Shown one piece after another: positions 52,001 through 60,978 of a stretch of 64,000 nucleotides of DNA; position 1 is the stretch's first letter; each line of letters starts with the position of its first letter. Source of the DNA: JAIPEI01 sp964443135 (GTDB lineage: Bacteria; Desulfobacterota; DSM-4660; Desulfatiglandales; HGW-15); assembly GCA_964443135.1 (NCBI GenBank), contig CAYUBQ010000013.1, positions 18,203-82,202 of the forward strand. Reading direction: 5' to 3'. A program made the translations under genes and the position numbers. Below the pieces are notes generated by a model. It saw nothing but the letters and a program-made list of their open reading frames with translations, was not told the DNA's origin and ran no database searches.

Positions 52001-53749
52001 TCAGCGGAACTTGACGGAGCGAAGCCGGTTGATCGCCGCGGCGATCTCGTACCTGCGGGGGCGGGCGAAGGTGCCGGGGTGCTTCTCCCCGCGGTGGAAG
52101 GGGTCCAGGAGGTCGAGCCCGTTTTCGTCCAGGTATCGATCCAGCCCCTCGAGCACCTCCCGGAGTGTCTTCTTGCCGTCCATGAAGCGCGAGGCGGCGA
52201 GGTGGATGGCCGTTCCCACCGCCCGGGTCTGGCTGAAGTCCACGATCTGCTCCACGTTCCGCACGTTGATCCGGTCCGATCCGTAGAGAATGGTGTCCAG
52301 GGCCTTGGCGTCGATCTTGACCCGCTTCTTGCCCCTGGATGCGTCGAAGCTCGCCGGGACCGGCCTGCGCTCGAGTTGCCACGCCTCGCAGGGACCCGTC
52401 TCCGCCCTCCGGCCCGTAGGATGGGCCCCGGCCACCGCCTCGGCCTCGGCCGTCACCTCGCTCGGTACGAACGCCTTCATCAGGACCACCCGGTCCGCTT
52501 CGTCGAAGTAGTCCCCGCACCCGCCCATGACGAGCACGGTGGAGACCCCGAAGGTGCCGTAGAGCTCCCGGACCCGGTCGATGAAGGGCGTGATCGGTTC
52601 GGCCTCCTTGTGCACCAGGGCCTGCATGCGCGCGTCCCGCACCATGAAGTTGGTGGCCGAGGTGTCCTCGTCCAAAAGCAGGGTGTCGGCACCCATCTCC
52701 AGGGCCTCGACGATGTTGGCGGCCTGGCTGGTGCTGCCGCTGGCGTTGTCCGTGGAGAAGGCGCGCGTGTCGAGGCCGCCCGGGAGTCCGCCGATGAAGG
52801 GGCTGATGTCCACGCGCTCCACCCGCCGTCCGTCCTCGGCCCGGATCTTCACCGCCTCCCGGGAGGTGACCACGTACTCGCGTCCGTCGCCCGGGATGTG
52901 CGGGTAGACCCCCCGCTCCAGGGCCTCGAGGAGCGTCGACTTCCCGTGGTATCCCCCGCCCACGATCAGGGTCACGCCTTTGGGCACGCCCATGCCCTGG
53001 ATCTCCCGGAGGGCACCCGGCTCCCGGGTCACCGGGTTGGGGAGCTCCAGGCTCACCCGCATGGAAGCGGGCGAACGGAAAGGCACCGCTCTGTCCCGCG
53101 GCATGGGGTGCTGGCTGTGGCCGGCCTCCCGGGGGAGGATCGACCCGTCGGCCACGAAGGCCGCGAGCCCGAGCCCGTCCAGCCGGTCCCGGATGGACTC
53201 CTGGTTCTCCACGCACTCCACGAAGGCCCAGGCCGGACGCTCCGGGTAGCTGCGCCACAGGAGGCCCTTCTGCACGATGTCCGGCAGGACCTCGCAGAGG
53301 AGAACCTGGGCCTGGCGGCCGAGGATGTTGCGCCCGGACGCCGGGAGCCCGGCGAAGAAGCGGATCTCCGCCCAGTCCGGGGTGATCTTGCAGGCGGTCC
53401 GCTCGAACACCTCCTGCCCGCCCGAATCGACGGTGATCAGGCCGCTCTTGCCGCTTCCCTGGATGCGGCGGGACTCACGGAAGACGGCCAGGTCCGTTCG
53501 CCGGGCGGCGAAGTCCTCCAGGGCGATGCGGCGCACCCGGTTTCGGAAGAGATCCTTCGGAAAGGAGGCCCGGTTCATGGGGACCCGGGCACGCAGGAGG
53601 GAGGGGGCGGCGAAAGGGTCCCCCTGGACGTGGTCCACGTACAGGGTGAACCAGCCGCAGTCGTAAGCCCCCTCGATCTCCTTGTAGGCCTTGTACCCCT
53701 TGCCGTCGATCCGGAACAGGGTCCGGCGCAGTTGCTCGAGCTTCGTCAT
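52001..53749 (-). CDS. ABC-class ATPase of the PF09818 / MRB1590 type
   Basis: 582 residues. N-terminal domain DGKGYKAYKEIEGAYD with GDPFAAPS, then P-loop VGGGYHGKSTLLEALERG, SGSTSQAANIVEALE (signature) and LLLDEDTSATNFM (Walker B with Asp-Glu-Asp), all typical for the predicted ABC-class ATPases of PF09818. The trypanosome kinetoplast factor MRB1590 has this fold with an RNA-binding pore; bacterial members remain uncharacterised and are sometimes misannotated as isopentenyl-diphosphate isomerase. The ATG at 53749 has AAGGAAACGGG upstream. No transporter genes adjoin, so a soluble nucleic-acid role is more likely. Confidence 0.85.
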   Translation of the reverse strand: MTKLEQLRRTLFRIDGKGYKAYKEIEGAYDCGWFTLYVDHVQGDPFAAPSLLRARVPMNRASFPKDLFRNRVRRIALEDFAARRTDLAVFRESRRIQGSGKSGLITVDSGGQEVFERTACKITPDWAEIRFFAGLPASGRNILGRQAQVLLCEVLPDIVQKGLLWRSYPERPAWAFVECVENQESIRDRLDGLGLAAFVADGSILPREAGHSQHPMPRDRAVPFRSPASMRVSLELPNPVTREPGALREIQGMGVPKGVTLIVGGGYHGKSTLLEALERGVYPHIPGDGREYVVTSREAVKIRAEDGRRVERVDISPFIGGLPGGLDTRAFSTDNASGSTSQAANIVEALEMGADTLLLDEDTSATNFMVRDARMQALVHKEAEPITPFIDRVRELYGTFGVSTVLVMGGCGDYFDEADRVVLMKAFVPSEVTAEAEAVAGAHPTGRRAETGPCEAWQLERRPVPASFDASRGKKRVKIDAKALDTILYGSDRINVRNVEQIVDFSQTRAVGTAIHLAASRFMDGKKTLREVLEGLDRYLDENGLDLLDPFHRGEKHPGTFARPRRYEIAAAINRLRSVKFR

Positions 53750-53879
53750 GGTCCCGTTTCCTTCTTTGCGTCTCGCGCGTCGCTTCGTGGGTCCCAAGGG
53801 CGCCACAACGAGCGGGGCGTGTCAAGGGGAAATCCGGCGCTCTTCCGCGGGGGCGTCCGAGCGATCCGGTGGGAGCGGT

Positions 53880-54905
53880 TCACGGGCCGCCGGAAGGGCC
53901 CAGGAGCTCGCGCATGTCGCGGGGCATCTCCGCCTCCAGGCGCAGCCGGCTGCCCGTGGCCGGGTGACGGACCCGCAGCTCGGCCGCGTGAAGGGCCTGC
54001 CGGGGCAGTCGGAGCCGGTGGCGATCCTCCCGGGTGATCCCGCCCCGGATGAACCGGAGAAAGATCCTCTCGTCCGGCCCGTAGAGCTTGTCGCCCACCA
54101 CGGGGTGACCCAGGGCGTGGAGGGTGGCGCGTATCTGGTGGAGGCGCCCCGTGCGGGGAAGGGCCTCCACCAGGCTGACCTCCCCGGAGGTTTCGAGCCC
54201 CGTGAGGGTCGTGTGGCAGGGCTCCGCGCTTTCACCTGCATGCTCCGGCACCGGTCCCGGGTGATACTTCCGGCGCTTGCGTACAGGGCTGCCGGGATCG
54301 GACGAAAGAAACCCCCGGGCCTCCAGCGGAGATCGCGGAAAGCGCCCTTCCACCAGGGCCAGGTAGCGCTTGAACACCTGCTTCCGCTGAAACTGCCGGC
54401 CCAGCGACCCTGCGGCCCACCGCGACTTGGCCGCGAGCACGATTCCCGAGGTCTCGCGGTCGATGCGGTTCAGCAGGAACAGCGGCCGTCCGTCCGACTG
54501 CCGCTCCAGGAGAAGCGCCAGGAGCGTGTTCCGGAAGTATCTCCCCGCAGGGTGGCAGGGAAGGTTCGGGGGCTTGCCCGCCGCGAGGATCGTTTCGTCC
54601 TCGAAGAGTACGGAGACCTCCCTGTCGACCGGGGGTTCGGGCTCGTCCTCCGGCATGCGGAACTCCAGCACGTCGCCGGGGATCAGGACGGTCGCTTCGT
54701 CAGCCGGCCCGTCGTTGACCAAGAGGCGTCCTTGACGGATGAGCTCCAGCCATCCGTTCCGGTCGTGGTAGGTGAACCGGGCGGCCAGGTAGTCCGGCAG
54801 CCGGCCCCCGGGATCCGGCCTTCGGATGCTCGTCCTGGCCCGTCGTTCCGACGGAAAACCGCCTCTGTTTCCATTGTGGGGCGCGCCGGGTGGTCTTCGG
54901 CTCAT
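53880..54905 (-). CDS. RluA-family pseudouridine synthase
   Basis: 341 residues. An S4-like N-terminal domain (about 30-95, with IRQGRLLVNDGPA and LIPGDVLEF) is followed by the RluA catalytic domain: NRIDRETSGIVLAAKS contains the catalytic Asp of the HRLDxxTSG motif with Asn for His, and EALPRTGRLHQIRATLHALGHPVVGDKLYG (quoted parts RTGRLHQIR, GHPVVGDKLYG) completes the site. Modifies uridines in 23S rRNA or tRNA; exact site unknown. The ATG follows the start of a 294-nt gap in which only a solo end of the MITE family is seen. Confidence 0.9.
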   Translation of the reverse strand: MSRRPPGAPHNGNRGGFPSERRARTSIRRPDPGGRLPDYLAARFTYHDRNGWLELIRQGRLLVNDGPADEATVLIPGDVLEFRMPEDEPEPPVDREVSVLFEDETILAAGKPPNLPCHPAGRYFRNTLLALLLERQSDGRPLFLLNRIDRETSGIVLAAKSRWAAGSLGRQFQRKQVFKRYLALVEGRFPRSPLEARGFLSSDPGSPVRKRRKYHPGPVPEHAGESAEPCHTTLTGLETSGEVSLVEALPRTGRLHQIRATLHALGHPVVGDKLYGPDERIFLRFIRGGITREDRHRLRLPRQALHAAELRVRHPATGSRLRLEAEMPRDMRELLGPSGGP

Positions 54906-55033
54906 GGGATGGTTCCCCGTGCATTGGCTTCGTCGAGCATAGCAGGCGCTCCCCCGATGCTCAAGATCGATACGCCGCCCGCAAGGGTTGTACTCATGGA
55001 TGCCATCGGGCGGATCAGGCGGTTTCAGACGTT

Positions 55034-55054
55034 TTGACGGATTCGCAAAAACCT
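55034..55054. repeat. solo terminus of the MITE-like repeat
   Basis: TTTGACGGATTCGCAAAAAC matches the terminal repeat of copies B and C, but no core or second end follows. It lies in the 294-nt gap before the permease gene; nothing else is seen there. Confidence 0.4.
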
Positions 55055-55199
55055 CACCTCCATATTGAGAAAGCGGGGCGCAACCGGTATGATGGGCGGC
55101 GCGGCCGCGTCATCGGGATCCGTGCCGCTCTGCTCCGTTCCCGTTCCGGACTCATTCGCTCGATTCGGATGGGTGTCCTTCCCGGGGGAGACCCGACAG

Positions 55200-57101
55200 A
55201 TGGACCGTGAAGGAAATCAGACGCTGGACAAGACGCTCGGGCTGTTCAGCGTTTTCTGCATCGCCGGCGGTGCCATGATCAGCTCGGGCCTTTTCGTCCT
55301 TCCGGGACTGGCCCACGCCCAGGCCGGTCCCGCGGTCGTATTCAGCTACCTCTTTGCGGGCCTCCTGGCCGCCACCGGCATGCTCAGCGTGGCCGAGATC
55401 ATGACCGCCATGCCCAAGGCGGGCGGGGACTACTTCTTCATCACCCGCACCATGGGGCCTGCGGCGGGCGCGGTGGCCGGTCTGCTCTCCTGGTTCTCCC
55501 TGTCCCTCAAGGCCTCCTTCGCCCTGGTGGGCATGGCCGCGTTTCTCGCCCCCGTGCTGGGGTGGGATCCCCTGATGGTGTCCCTGCCCGCGGCCCTGGT
55601 GTTCGTGGGGGTCAACCTGACCGGCGCCCGCCACGCGGGCCGCCTCCAGGTCCTCCTGGTGGTGGCGCTGCTCGCTCTCATGGCCCTGTACGTGTTTTTC
55701 GGTGCGCAGGAGATCCGCTGGGGGCTCTTCGATCCCTTTGTCCCCCGGGGCTGGTCGGCCGTTTTTTCCACGGCCGGGCTGGTGTTCGTCTCCTACGGTG
55801 GGCTGCTCAAGGTGGCCTCCGTGGCCGAGGAGATCAAGGACCCGGGACGGGTCATCCCCCTGGGGATGATCAGCGCCCTCCTGGTGGTGGGCTTCTTCTA
55901 CGTGGCCATGGTGTTCGTGACCTCGGGCGTTCTGGGAACCGCCGATCTGGACCACTCCCTGACGCCCATGTCCGACGGGGCCAGGGCCTTTTTCGGCCCA
56001 TCGGGCGCCGTCGTCATGAGCGTGGCCGCCGGGCTGGCCTTCGTGTCCACCGCCAATGCGGGGATCATGGCCGCCTCCCGCTATCTCCTGGCCTTGAGCC
56101 GCGACGACCTCGTCCCGGCGGTTTTCGGCAGGGTCCATCCGAGGACCGGTGCGCCCTATGCTGCGGTGCTCATCACCGGGGGGTTCGTCTCCGGGTCGCT
56201 CTTTCTGAACCTGGAGGTCCTCATCAAGTCCGCCTCCACCGTGCTCATCCTCACCTTTCTTTTGAGCAACCTCTGCGTGCTCGTGCTGCGGGAGTCGCGG
56301 CTGCTCAACTACCGTCCCACCTTCCGTTCCCCCGGGTATCCGTGGCCGCAGGTGGTCGGCGGCGGCGGTTGCATCCTGCTCATCCTGGAGATGGGCCTGG
56401 AGGCCCTCCTGATCAGCCTGGTGCTGGTGCTGAGCGGGCTGGCGTTTTACTGGTTCTACGGCCGCATCAAGTCCACGCGCGAGTTCGCCCTGCTGCATCT
56501 CCTGGACCGTGTCCTGGACAGGGACCTCACCGGGGGGGTCCTGGAGTCCGAGCTCAGCGACATCATCCGGGAACGGGACGAGCTGTGCGCCGATCCCTTC
56601 GAGGAGGTGGTCAAAAGAGCCCGGGTTCTGGACCTCCGGGGACCGCTCGAACGCGAGGCCTTCTGGGAGACCCTGATCGAGCGGTTGAGCGCCTCGCTGG
56701 GGCTTCAGGAGGAGGTGTTGCGGCGGATCCTGGAGGAAAGGGAGCTCGGGCGGACCAGCGAGCTCCTGCCCGGGGTGTCCCTGAGCGACGTGGTGGTCCC
56801 GGGCGAGGGCTTCTTCGAGCTGGTCGCGGTTCGTTGCACGCCGGGCGTTTCTCTCGCCCCGCAGACCTCGCCTGCGGAGGCGTTCTTCATGATCCTGACG
56901 AGCCGTGACAAGCGGGACTCCTACCTGCGTACCCTGGCCGCCCTGGCGCAGGTCGTGGGAGACCGGGACTTCGAGACCGACTGGCGCAACGCCAGGGGGG
57001 AGGACCGCCTCAGGGACGTGCTTCGGCTCACCGAGCGCAAGAGGGTCTGTGCGATTCCCCCTGCTCCGGGGGGATTGGGGCCGGGTCGAGAAAACCGGTG
57101 A
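55200..57101 (+). CDS. APC-family permease with a C-terminal EIIA-like domain
   Basis: 633 residues. About twelve membrane helices (20-430); the first carries SVFCIAGGAMISSGLFVLPG, an APC-superfamily signature (GAMISSGLFVLPG). TNAGIMAASRYLLALSRDD and AEEIKDPGRVIPLG are further amino acid-permease motifs. Residues 440-633 resemble a PTS EIIA-2-type domain (LEERELGRTSELLPGV, AFFMILTSRDKRDSYLRTLAALAQVV in parts), but the phospho-acceptor His of the usual AIPH motif is replaced by Asp530 in SLSDVV. This tail is likely regulatory and not phosphorylated in the usual way. Substrate unknown. Start ATG 55200 follows GGGGGAG. Confidence 0.85.
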   Translation: MDREGNQTLDKTLGLFSVFCIAGGAMISSGLFVLPGLAHAQAGPAVVFSYLFAGLLAATGMLSVAEIMTAMPKAGGDYFFITRTMGPAAGAVAGLLSWFSLSLKASFALVGMAAFLAPVLGWDPLMVSLPAALVFVGVNLTGARHAGRLQVLLVVALLALMALYVFFGAQEIRWGLFDPFVPRGWSAVFSTAGLVFVSYGGLLKVASVAEEIKDPGRVIPLGMISALLVVGFFYVAMVFVTSGVLGTADLDHSLTPMSDGARAFFGPSGAVVMSVAAGLAFVSTANAGIMAASRYLLALSRDDLVPAVFGRVHPRTGAPYAAVLITGGFVSGSLFLNLEVLIKSASTVLILTFLLSNLCVLVLRESRLLNYRPTFRSPGYPWPQVVGGGGCILLILEMGLEALLISLVLVLSGLAFYWFYGRIKSTREFALLHLLDRVLDRDLTGGVLESELSDIIRERDELCADPFEEVVKRARVLDLRGPLEREAFWETLIERLSASLGLQEEVLRRILEERELGRTSELLPGVSLSDVVVPGEGFFELVAVRCTPGVSLAPQTSPAEAFFMILTSRDKRDSYLRTLAALAQVVGDRDFETDWRNARGEDRLRDVLRLTERKRVCAIPPAPGGLGPGRENR

Positions 57102-57137
57102 GGAGACCGCATCCCATTTGAAAGGAGACGTTTTGCC

Positions 57138-57938
57138 ATGCGATTCGGGGCCATGAACTCGCCGCTTTTTCCCATCGTCTCTGAGATCGAGGCCATCGCA
57201 CGGCTCGGTTTCGACTACGCGGAGGTGACCATGGATGCGCCCCAGGCCCATCACCTTGTGTTGAAGGAACGAATGGACGACGTGTCGGCGGCGCTGGAGC
57301 GGCTCGGCTTGGGGCTCGTGTGTCACCTCCCCACCTTTGTCTCGGCGGCGGACATCACGCCGGCCCTGCGGAAGGCCTCCGTGTCCGAGCTCCTGGACTC
57401 GCTGGAGACCGCACGGGACCTGGGCGCGGAGAAGGTCGTGCTCCACCCGGGCCACGGTGCGGGACTGGGCACGAGGGTGCCCGAGCTCGTTCGGGGCTAC
57501 GCGATGGAGAGCCTCGAGACCGTCCTGGACCGCGCGGGCGCCCTGGGTCTCCGGGTGGCCCTCGAGAACATGACCCCGGGATCCCTCTCCCTCACCGAGC
57601 CGGAGGATTTCGACGTGGTGCTCTCGCGGCACCCCGACCTCGAGCTGACCCTGGACCTGGGGCACGCCCACATCCGGGCCGGTGGAGAGGATCGAAGCCT
57701 GGCGTTCATACAACGCCACGGTCCACGGATCGGGCACGTGCACGCCAGCGACAACCGCGGCCGGGAGGACGAGCACCTGCCGGTGGGGGCCGGCAGCGCG
57801 GACTTCCCGCTGCTCATGGTCGCCCTCGGGGAGATCGGCTACGACGACACCCTGACCCTCGAGGTGTTCTCTCCGGACCGGGACTACCTGGTGCGGAGCC
57901 GGGAGAAGCTGGCGGCCATGCTGGTGTCGGACGGCTAG
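57138..57938 (+). CDS. sugar phosphate isomerase/epimerase, AP-endonuclease-2 fold
   Basis: 266 residues, TIM barrel. VVLHPGHGAGLG, RVALENMTPG, LTLDLGHAHI, IGHVHASDNRGREDEHLPVGAG and TLEVFS give the ordered Glu/His/Asp metal ligands of the xylose-isomerase-like/endonuclease IV superfamily. Whether it isomerises sugars or acts on DNA is not settled by sequence. AAAGGAGA precedes the ATG; 36 nt after the permease stop. Confidence 0.87.
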   Translation: MRFGAMNSPLFPIVSEIEAIARLGFDYAEVTMDAPQAHHLVLKERMDDVSAALERLGLGLVCHLPTFVSAADITPALRKASVSELLDSLETARDLGAEKVVLHPGHGAGLGTRVPELVRGYAMESLETVLDRAGALGLRVALENMTPGSLSLTEPEDFDVVLSRHPDLELTLDLGHAHIRAGGEDRSLAFIQRHGPRIGHVHASDNRGREDEHLPVGAGSADFPLLMVALGEIGYDDTLTLEVFSPDRDYLVRSREKLAAMLVSDG

Positions 57939-57974
57939 GACAGCGGCGCCATTCGGGAATCAAGGAGCGACGTC

Positions 57975-58872
57975 GTGGACGGAATGAAAGACGGATTTCA
58001 CCGGACCCTCCTGGACAACCTGCACGACGGGGTCTACTACGTGGACCGGGAGCGGCGAATCCTTTACTGGAACCGGGCTGCGGAGCGCATCACCGGGTTT
58101 CCCGCGGAGGAGGTCATCGGCACGCGCTGCTCGGACAACATCCTGATGCACGTGGACGAGAACGGAAAGCAGCTCTGCCTGGAAGGGTGCCCGCTGGCCG
58201 CCACCATGGAGGACGGCTCCCTGCGGGAGACGGAGGTGTTTCTCCATCACGAGAAGGGGCACCGGGTTCCCGTCTCCGTTCGGACGGCACCGCTTCGAGA
58301 CGATCAGGGGCGGGTCGAGGGGGCCGTGGAGATCTTTACGGACCTCGGCGCGAGGGAAGCTAAGCTCCTGCGGCTCCAGGAGCTGGAGCGACTGGCCATG
58401 AAGGACGGTCTGACCGGTCTGGCGAACCGACGCTACATGGAGAACGAGCTCTCGAGTCGAGTCGACGAGAGCCGGCGGTACGGCGTTCCGTTCGGCGTTC
58501 TCTTCATGGACATCGACCACTTCAAGAAGATCGACGATCGGTATGGGCACGATGCCGGGGACGACGTACTCTGAACCGTGGCATCCACGCTGGAGGAGTG
58601 CGCACGGTCCTTCGATGTGGTGGGTCGCTGGGGAGCGGAGGAGTTCGTGGCCCTGGTTCGCAACGTGGACATCGAGGCCCTCGGGCGCATCGGAGAACGG
58701 TACCGCAGCCTCGTGGCCCGGTCCTTGGCCCACACGGCCGCAGGGACGATCCAGGCGACCGTATCGGTGGGCGGAACCCGAACGGGAATCCATGGACGAC
58801 GTGCTGGGGCGGGCGGATGCGCTCATGTATCGGAGCAAGGAGGAGGGAAGGAATCGGTTGACCGTGGGCTGA
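57975..58872 (+). pseudogene. broken PAS-GGDEF diguanylate cyclase gene
   Basis: Residues 1-120 form a PAS domain (LLDNLHDGVYYVDRERRIL, ITGFPAEEVIGTRC), then a GGDEF domain starts with DGLTGLANRRYME and FMDIDHFKKIDDRYGHDAGDDVL. An in-frame TGA at 58572-58574 interrupts at the usual VLR. Reading continues in frame with TVASTLEECARSFDVVGRW and GAEEFVAL (GGEEF expected), and a second lesion, a frameshift near 58784-58790, is needed to reach SMDDVLGRADALMYRSKEEG, quoted in part as DVLGRADALMYRSKEEG. Two lesions and a Gly-to-Ala change in the active motif argue for a decaying gene; sequencing error cannot be excluded. A 199-residue PAS fragment may still be made. Confidence 0.8.
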
Positions 58873-58902
58873 AAATGTCCAGGCCCCGCCGCACGGCATG
58901 GG

Positions 58903-59094
58903 TCACGGAGAAAGAAAGCCGTGGGTGACCAGCCGTTGCCGGCCCTCCGGGGAGAGGATCCAGTCGGCCAGGGTGTAGGCGGCCGGAGCGGCTCCCCGAA
59001 GCACGATCATGGCGTAAGCGGCTTGAACGACCAGGGGCGGGGGCGGCAGGGCGCCCCGGAGGCTTCCGGCGCCAAAGACCTCCAGCCGTCTCAC
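58903..59094 (-). pseudogene. internally deleted ModA-like solute-binding protein gene
   Basis: A 63-codon frame starting GTG, overlapping the stop of the ATPase gene (GTGA). It begins RRLEVFGAGSLRGAL, the first strand of ModA/WtpA-type oxyanion-binding proteins, then after PPPP jumps to VVQAAYAMIVLRGAAPAAY and ADWILSPEGRQRLVTHGF, the C-terminal helix typical of the same proteins. The roughly 180 residues between are missing without loss of frame. There is no signal peptide. Probably a non-functional relic of a molybdate/tungstate-type binding protein belonging to this operon. Confidence 0.6.
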
Positions 59095-59915
59095 GCATTC
59101 CCTCCCGGTTCCGTCCCGTCGGATGACCCCTTGTGCCGGGTTTCGCCCGGCATGAGGGGAATGCAGGTCCTGATCCCCGGAACGGCGTCCACCACCCGGA
59201 TGTCCACCCCGTACACCGCGCTGAGGTCCTGCTCGTTGAGGACCCGCGAGGGAGGGCCGAAGCGCATCTCCCCGGAGCGCATGAGGGCCGCTTTCCCGGC
59301 GGCCATGAAGGCGTGGTCCGGGGTGTGGCTGGTCATGACCACCAGGATCCCCTCCGCGGCCATCCGCTTGACCAGTGCCAGGACCTGGACCTGATTCCCG
59401 AAGTCCAGGTGGGCCGTGGGTTCGTCCAGCAGCAGGATCCGGGGCTTCTGCGCCAGGACCCGTGCGAACATGACCAGCTGCCGCTCTCCTCCGCTGATCT
59501 CCGTGTACGCCTTGGCGGACAGATGCTCGATGCCGATGATCCGCAGGCTTTCGCCGGCGATGGCTCGATCGGATTCCGTGGGCGAGGCCAGGAACCCCAC
59601 GTGGGGGGACCGGCCCATCAGCACCATGTCGAAGACCGAGTAGGCGAAGACGGGCTGGTGGAACTGGGGCACGTAGGCGAGCATTCGGGCGACCCGCCGC
59701 CGCCCCATCCGGGAGACGTCGGTGCCGTCGATCCGGACCGTTCCCCGACTCAGGGGGACCAGCCCGGCCAGGCACCGGAGCAGGGTGGTCTTGCCGACGC
59801 CGTTGGGTCCCAATATGCACAGACTCTCCCCGGCGTCGAGCCGGAAGGAGAGGCCGTCGAAGACCGGATCCTCCTGCTTGGCGTAAAGAAACCCGGCGTT
59901 TTCCACGGACAGCAT
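59091..59915 (-). CDS. FecE/BtuD-type ABC importer ATPase
   Basis: 274 residues. Walker A GPNGVGKTT, signature ISGGERQLVMFARVL, Walker B ILLLDEPTAHLDFGN are intact; PHVGFLASPTESD is the loop typical of FecE-like ATPases. Powers the FecCD-type permease encoded upstream, whose stop overlaps this ATG (TGATG). The family carries iron-siderophores, heme, B12 and, for MolBC, molybdate. The next reading frame downstream is a ModA-like remnant, hinting at an oxyanion. Confidence 0.9.
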   Translation of the reverse strand: MLSVENAGFLYAKQEDPVFDGLSFRLDAGESLCILGPNGVGKTTLLRCLAGLVPLSRGTVRIDGTDVSRMGRRRVARMLAYVPQFHQPVFAYSVFDMVLMGRSPHVGFLASPTESDRAIAGESLRIIGIEHLSAKAYTEISGGERQLVMFARVLAQKPRILLLDEPTAHLDFGNQVQVLALVKRMAAEGILVVMTSHTPDHAFMAAGKAALMRSGEMRFGPPSRVLNEQDLSAVYGVDIRVVDAVPGIRTCIPLMPGETRHKGSSDGTEPGGNA

Positions 59916-60946
59916 CAGGACCACCCCAGGGCGCTTTTCTTGAGGACGTAGGCAAAGACCGGGGCCCCGACGGTGGCCGTCAGGATGCCCAGGGGGACCT
60001 CGGAGGCCGTCAGGTTCCGGGCGATGTCATCGATCAGGACCAGGTAGCAGGCGCCCATGGCAAAGGATACGGGGACCAGCTTCCGGTAGTCCGGGCCGCA
60101 GACCATGCGGGCCAGGTGGGGAATGACCAGTCCGACCCAACCGATGATGCCGCTGACGGCCACGGCCGAAGCGGTGATCAGTGTGGCCGCCAGGACGATG
60201 AGCACGCGGATGCGGCCGGTTTCCACCCCGAGCGCCCGGGCCTCCTCCTCTCCCAGAGAGAGAACGTTCATCCGCCACCGCACGGCGAACAGGGCGGCCA
60301 GCCCCAGGGCCATGGGGGCGAGGATCAGGAGCGTGTCCTTCGCAGTCACCGTGGCCAGGGACCCCATCAGCCAGAAGACGATGAGGGGCAGCTTCTCGAA
60401 CGGGTCGGCCCAGAACTTGACCAGCGAGATGAGCGCCGTGAAGAAGGTGCCCACGATGATCCCGGAGAGCACCAGCACCAGCGTGGAGGCGGTCCGGTAC
60501 AACCGGGTCATCCCGTAGCTGATGAGTACCGCGAGGGCGCCGAACACGAACGCGGACAGTTGAATGACAAAGGCGTTCTCGACCATGAGGATGGCCAGGG
60601 AGGCTCCGAAACCGGCGCCGGAGGCGACACCCAGGATGTAAGGCGACACCAGGGGGTTGCGGAAGAGCCCTTGGAAGGAGGCCCCGGACACCGACAGGGC
60701 CCCTCCGATGAGCATGGCGGCGGCGATCCGGGGGATGCGCACCTGGAGCAGCACCGTCGCCACCGTGTCCGGTACGGCGGAGTCGAGATCGAAGATGCGG
60801 GACCCCAGAACCTCGAGCACCGTCCAAGGGGAGACGGGGAACTTCCCCACCACCAGGGAGAGGAGGAAGAACGCCGGGGGCGCCAGCGCCACCAGCACCC
60901 AGTAGGACGTTTTCCACTCCCCCTCGATGGAGCCCCGCGGCCCCAT
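59915..60946 (-). CDS. FecCD-type ABC importer permease
   Basis: 343 residues from the ATG at 60946, with about ten membrane helices. VRIPRIAAAMLIGGALSVSGASFQGLFRNPL (quoted RIPRIAAAMLIGGAL and GLFRNPLVSPYILGVASGAG) and GIIGWVGLVIPHLARMVCGPDYRKLVP, in parts GWVGLVIPHLARM, are FecCD hallmarks. I prefer ATG 60946, with GGGGAAAAG upstream, to a TTG at 60982 that overlaps the binding-protein stop. Dimerises as the channel over the FecE-like ATPase. Confidence 0.92.
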   Translation of the reverse strand: MGPRGSIEGEWKTSYWVLVALAPPAFFLLSLVVGKFPVSPWTVLEVLGSRIFDLDSAVPDTVATVLLQVRIPRIAAAMLIGGALSVSGASFQGLFRNPLVSPYILGVASGAGFGASLAILMVENAFVIQLSAFVFGALAVLISYGMTRLYRTASTLVLVLSGIIVGTFFTALISLVKFWADPFEKLPLIVFWLMGSLATVTAKDTLLILAPMALGLAALFAVRWRMNVLSLGEEEARALGVETGRIRVLIVLAATLITASAVAVSGIIGWVGLVIPHLARMVCGPDYRKLVPVSFAMGACYLVLIDDIARNLTASEVPLGILTATVGAPVFAYVLKKSALGWS

Positions 60947-60978
60947 GGGCCGCTTTTCCCCGCCGGGGCGCTCGGCGC

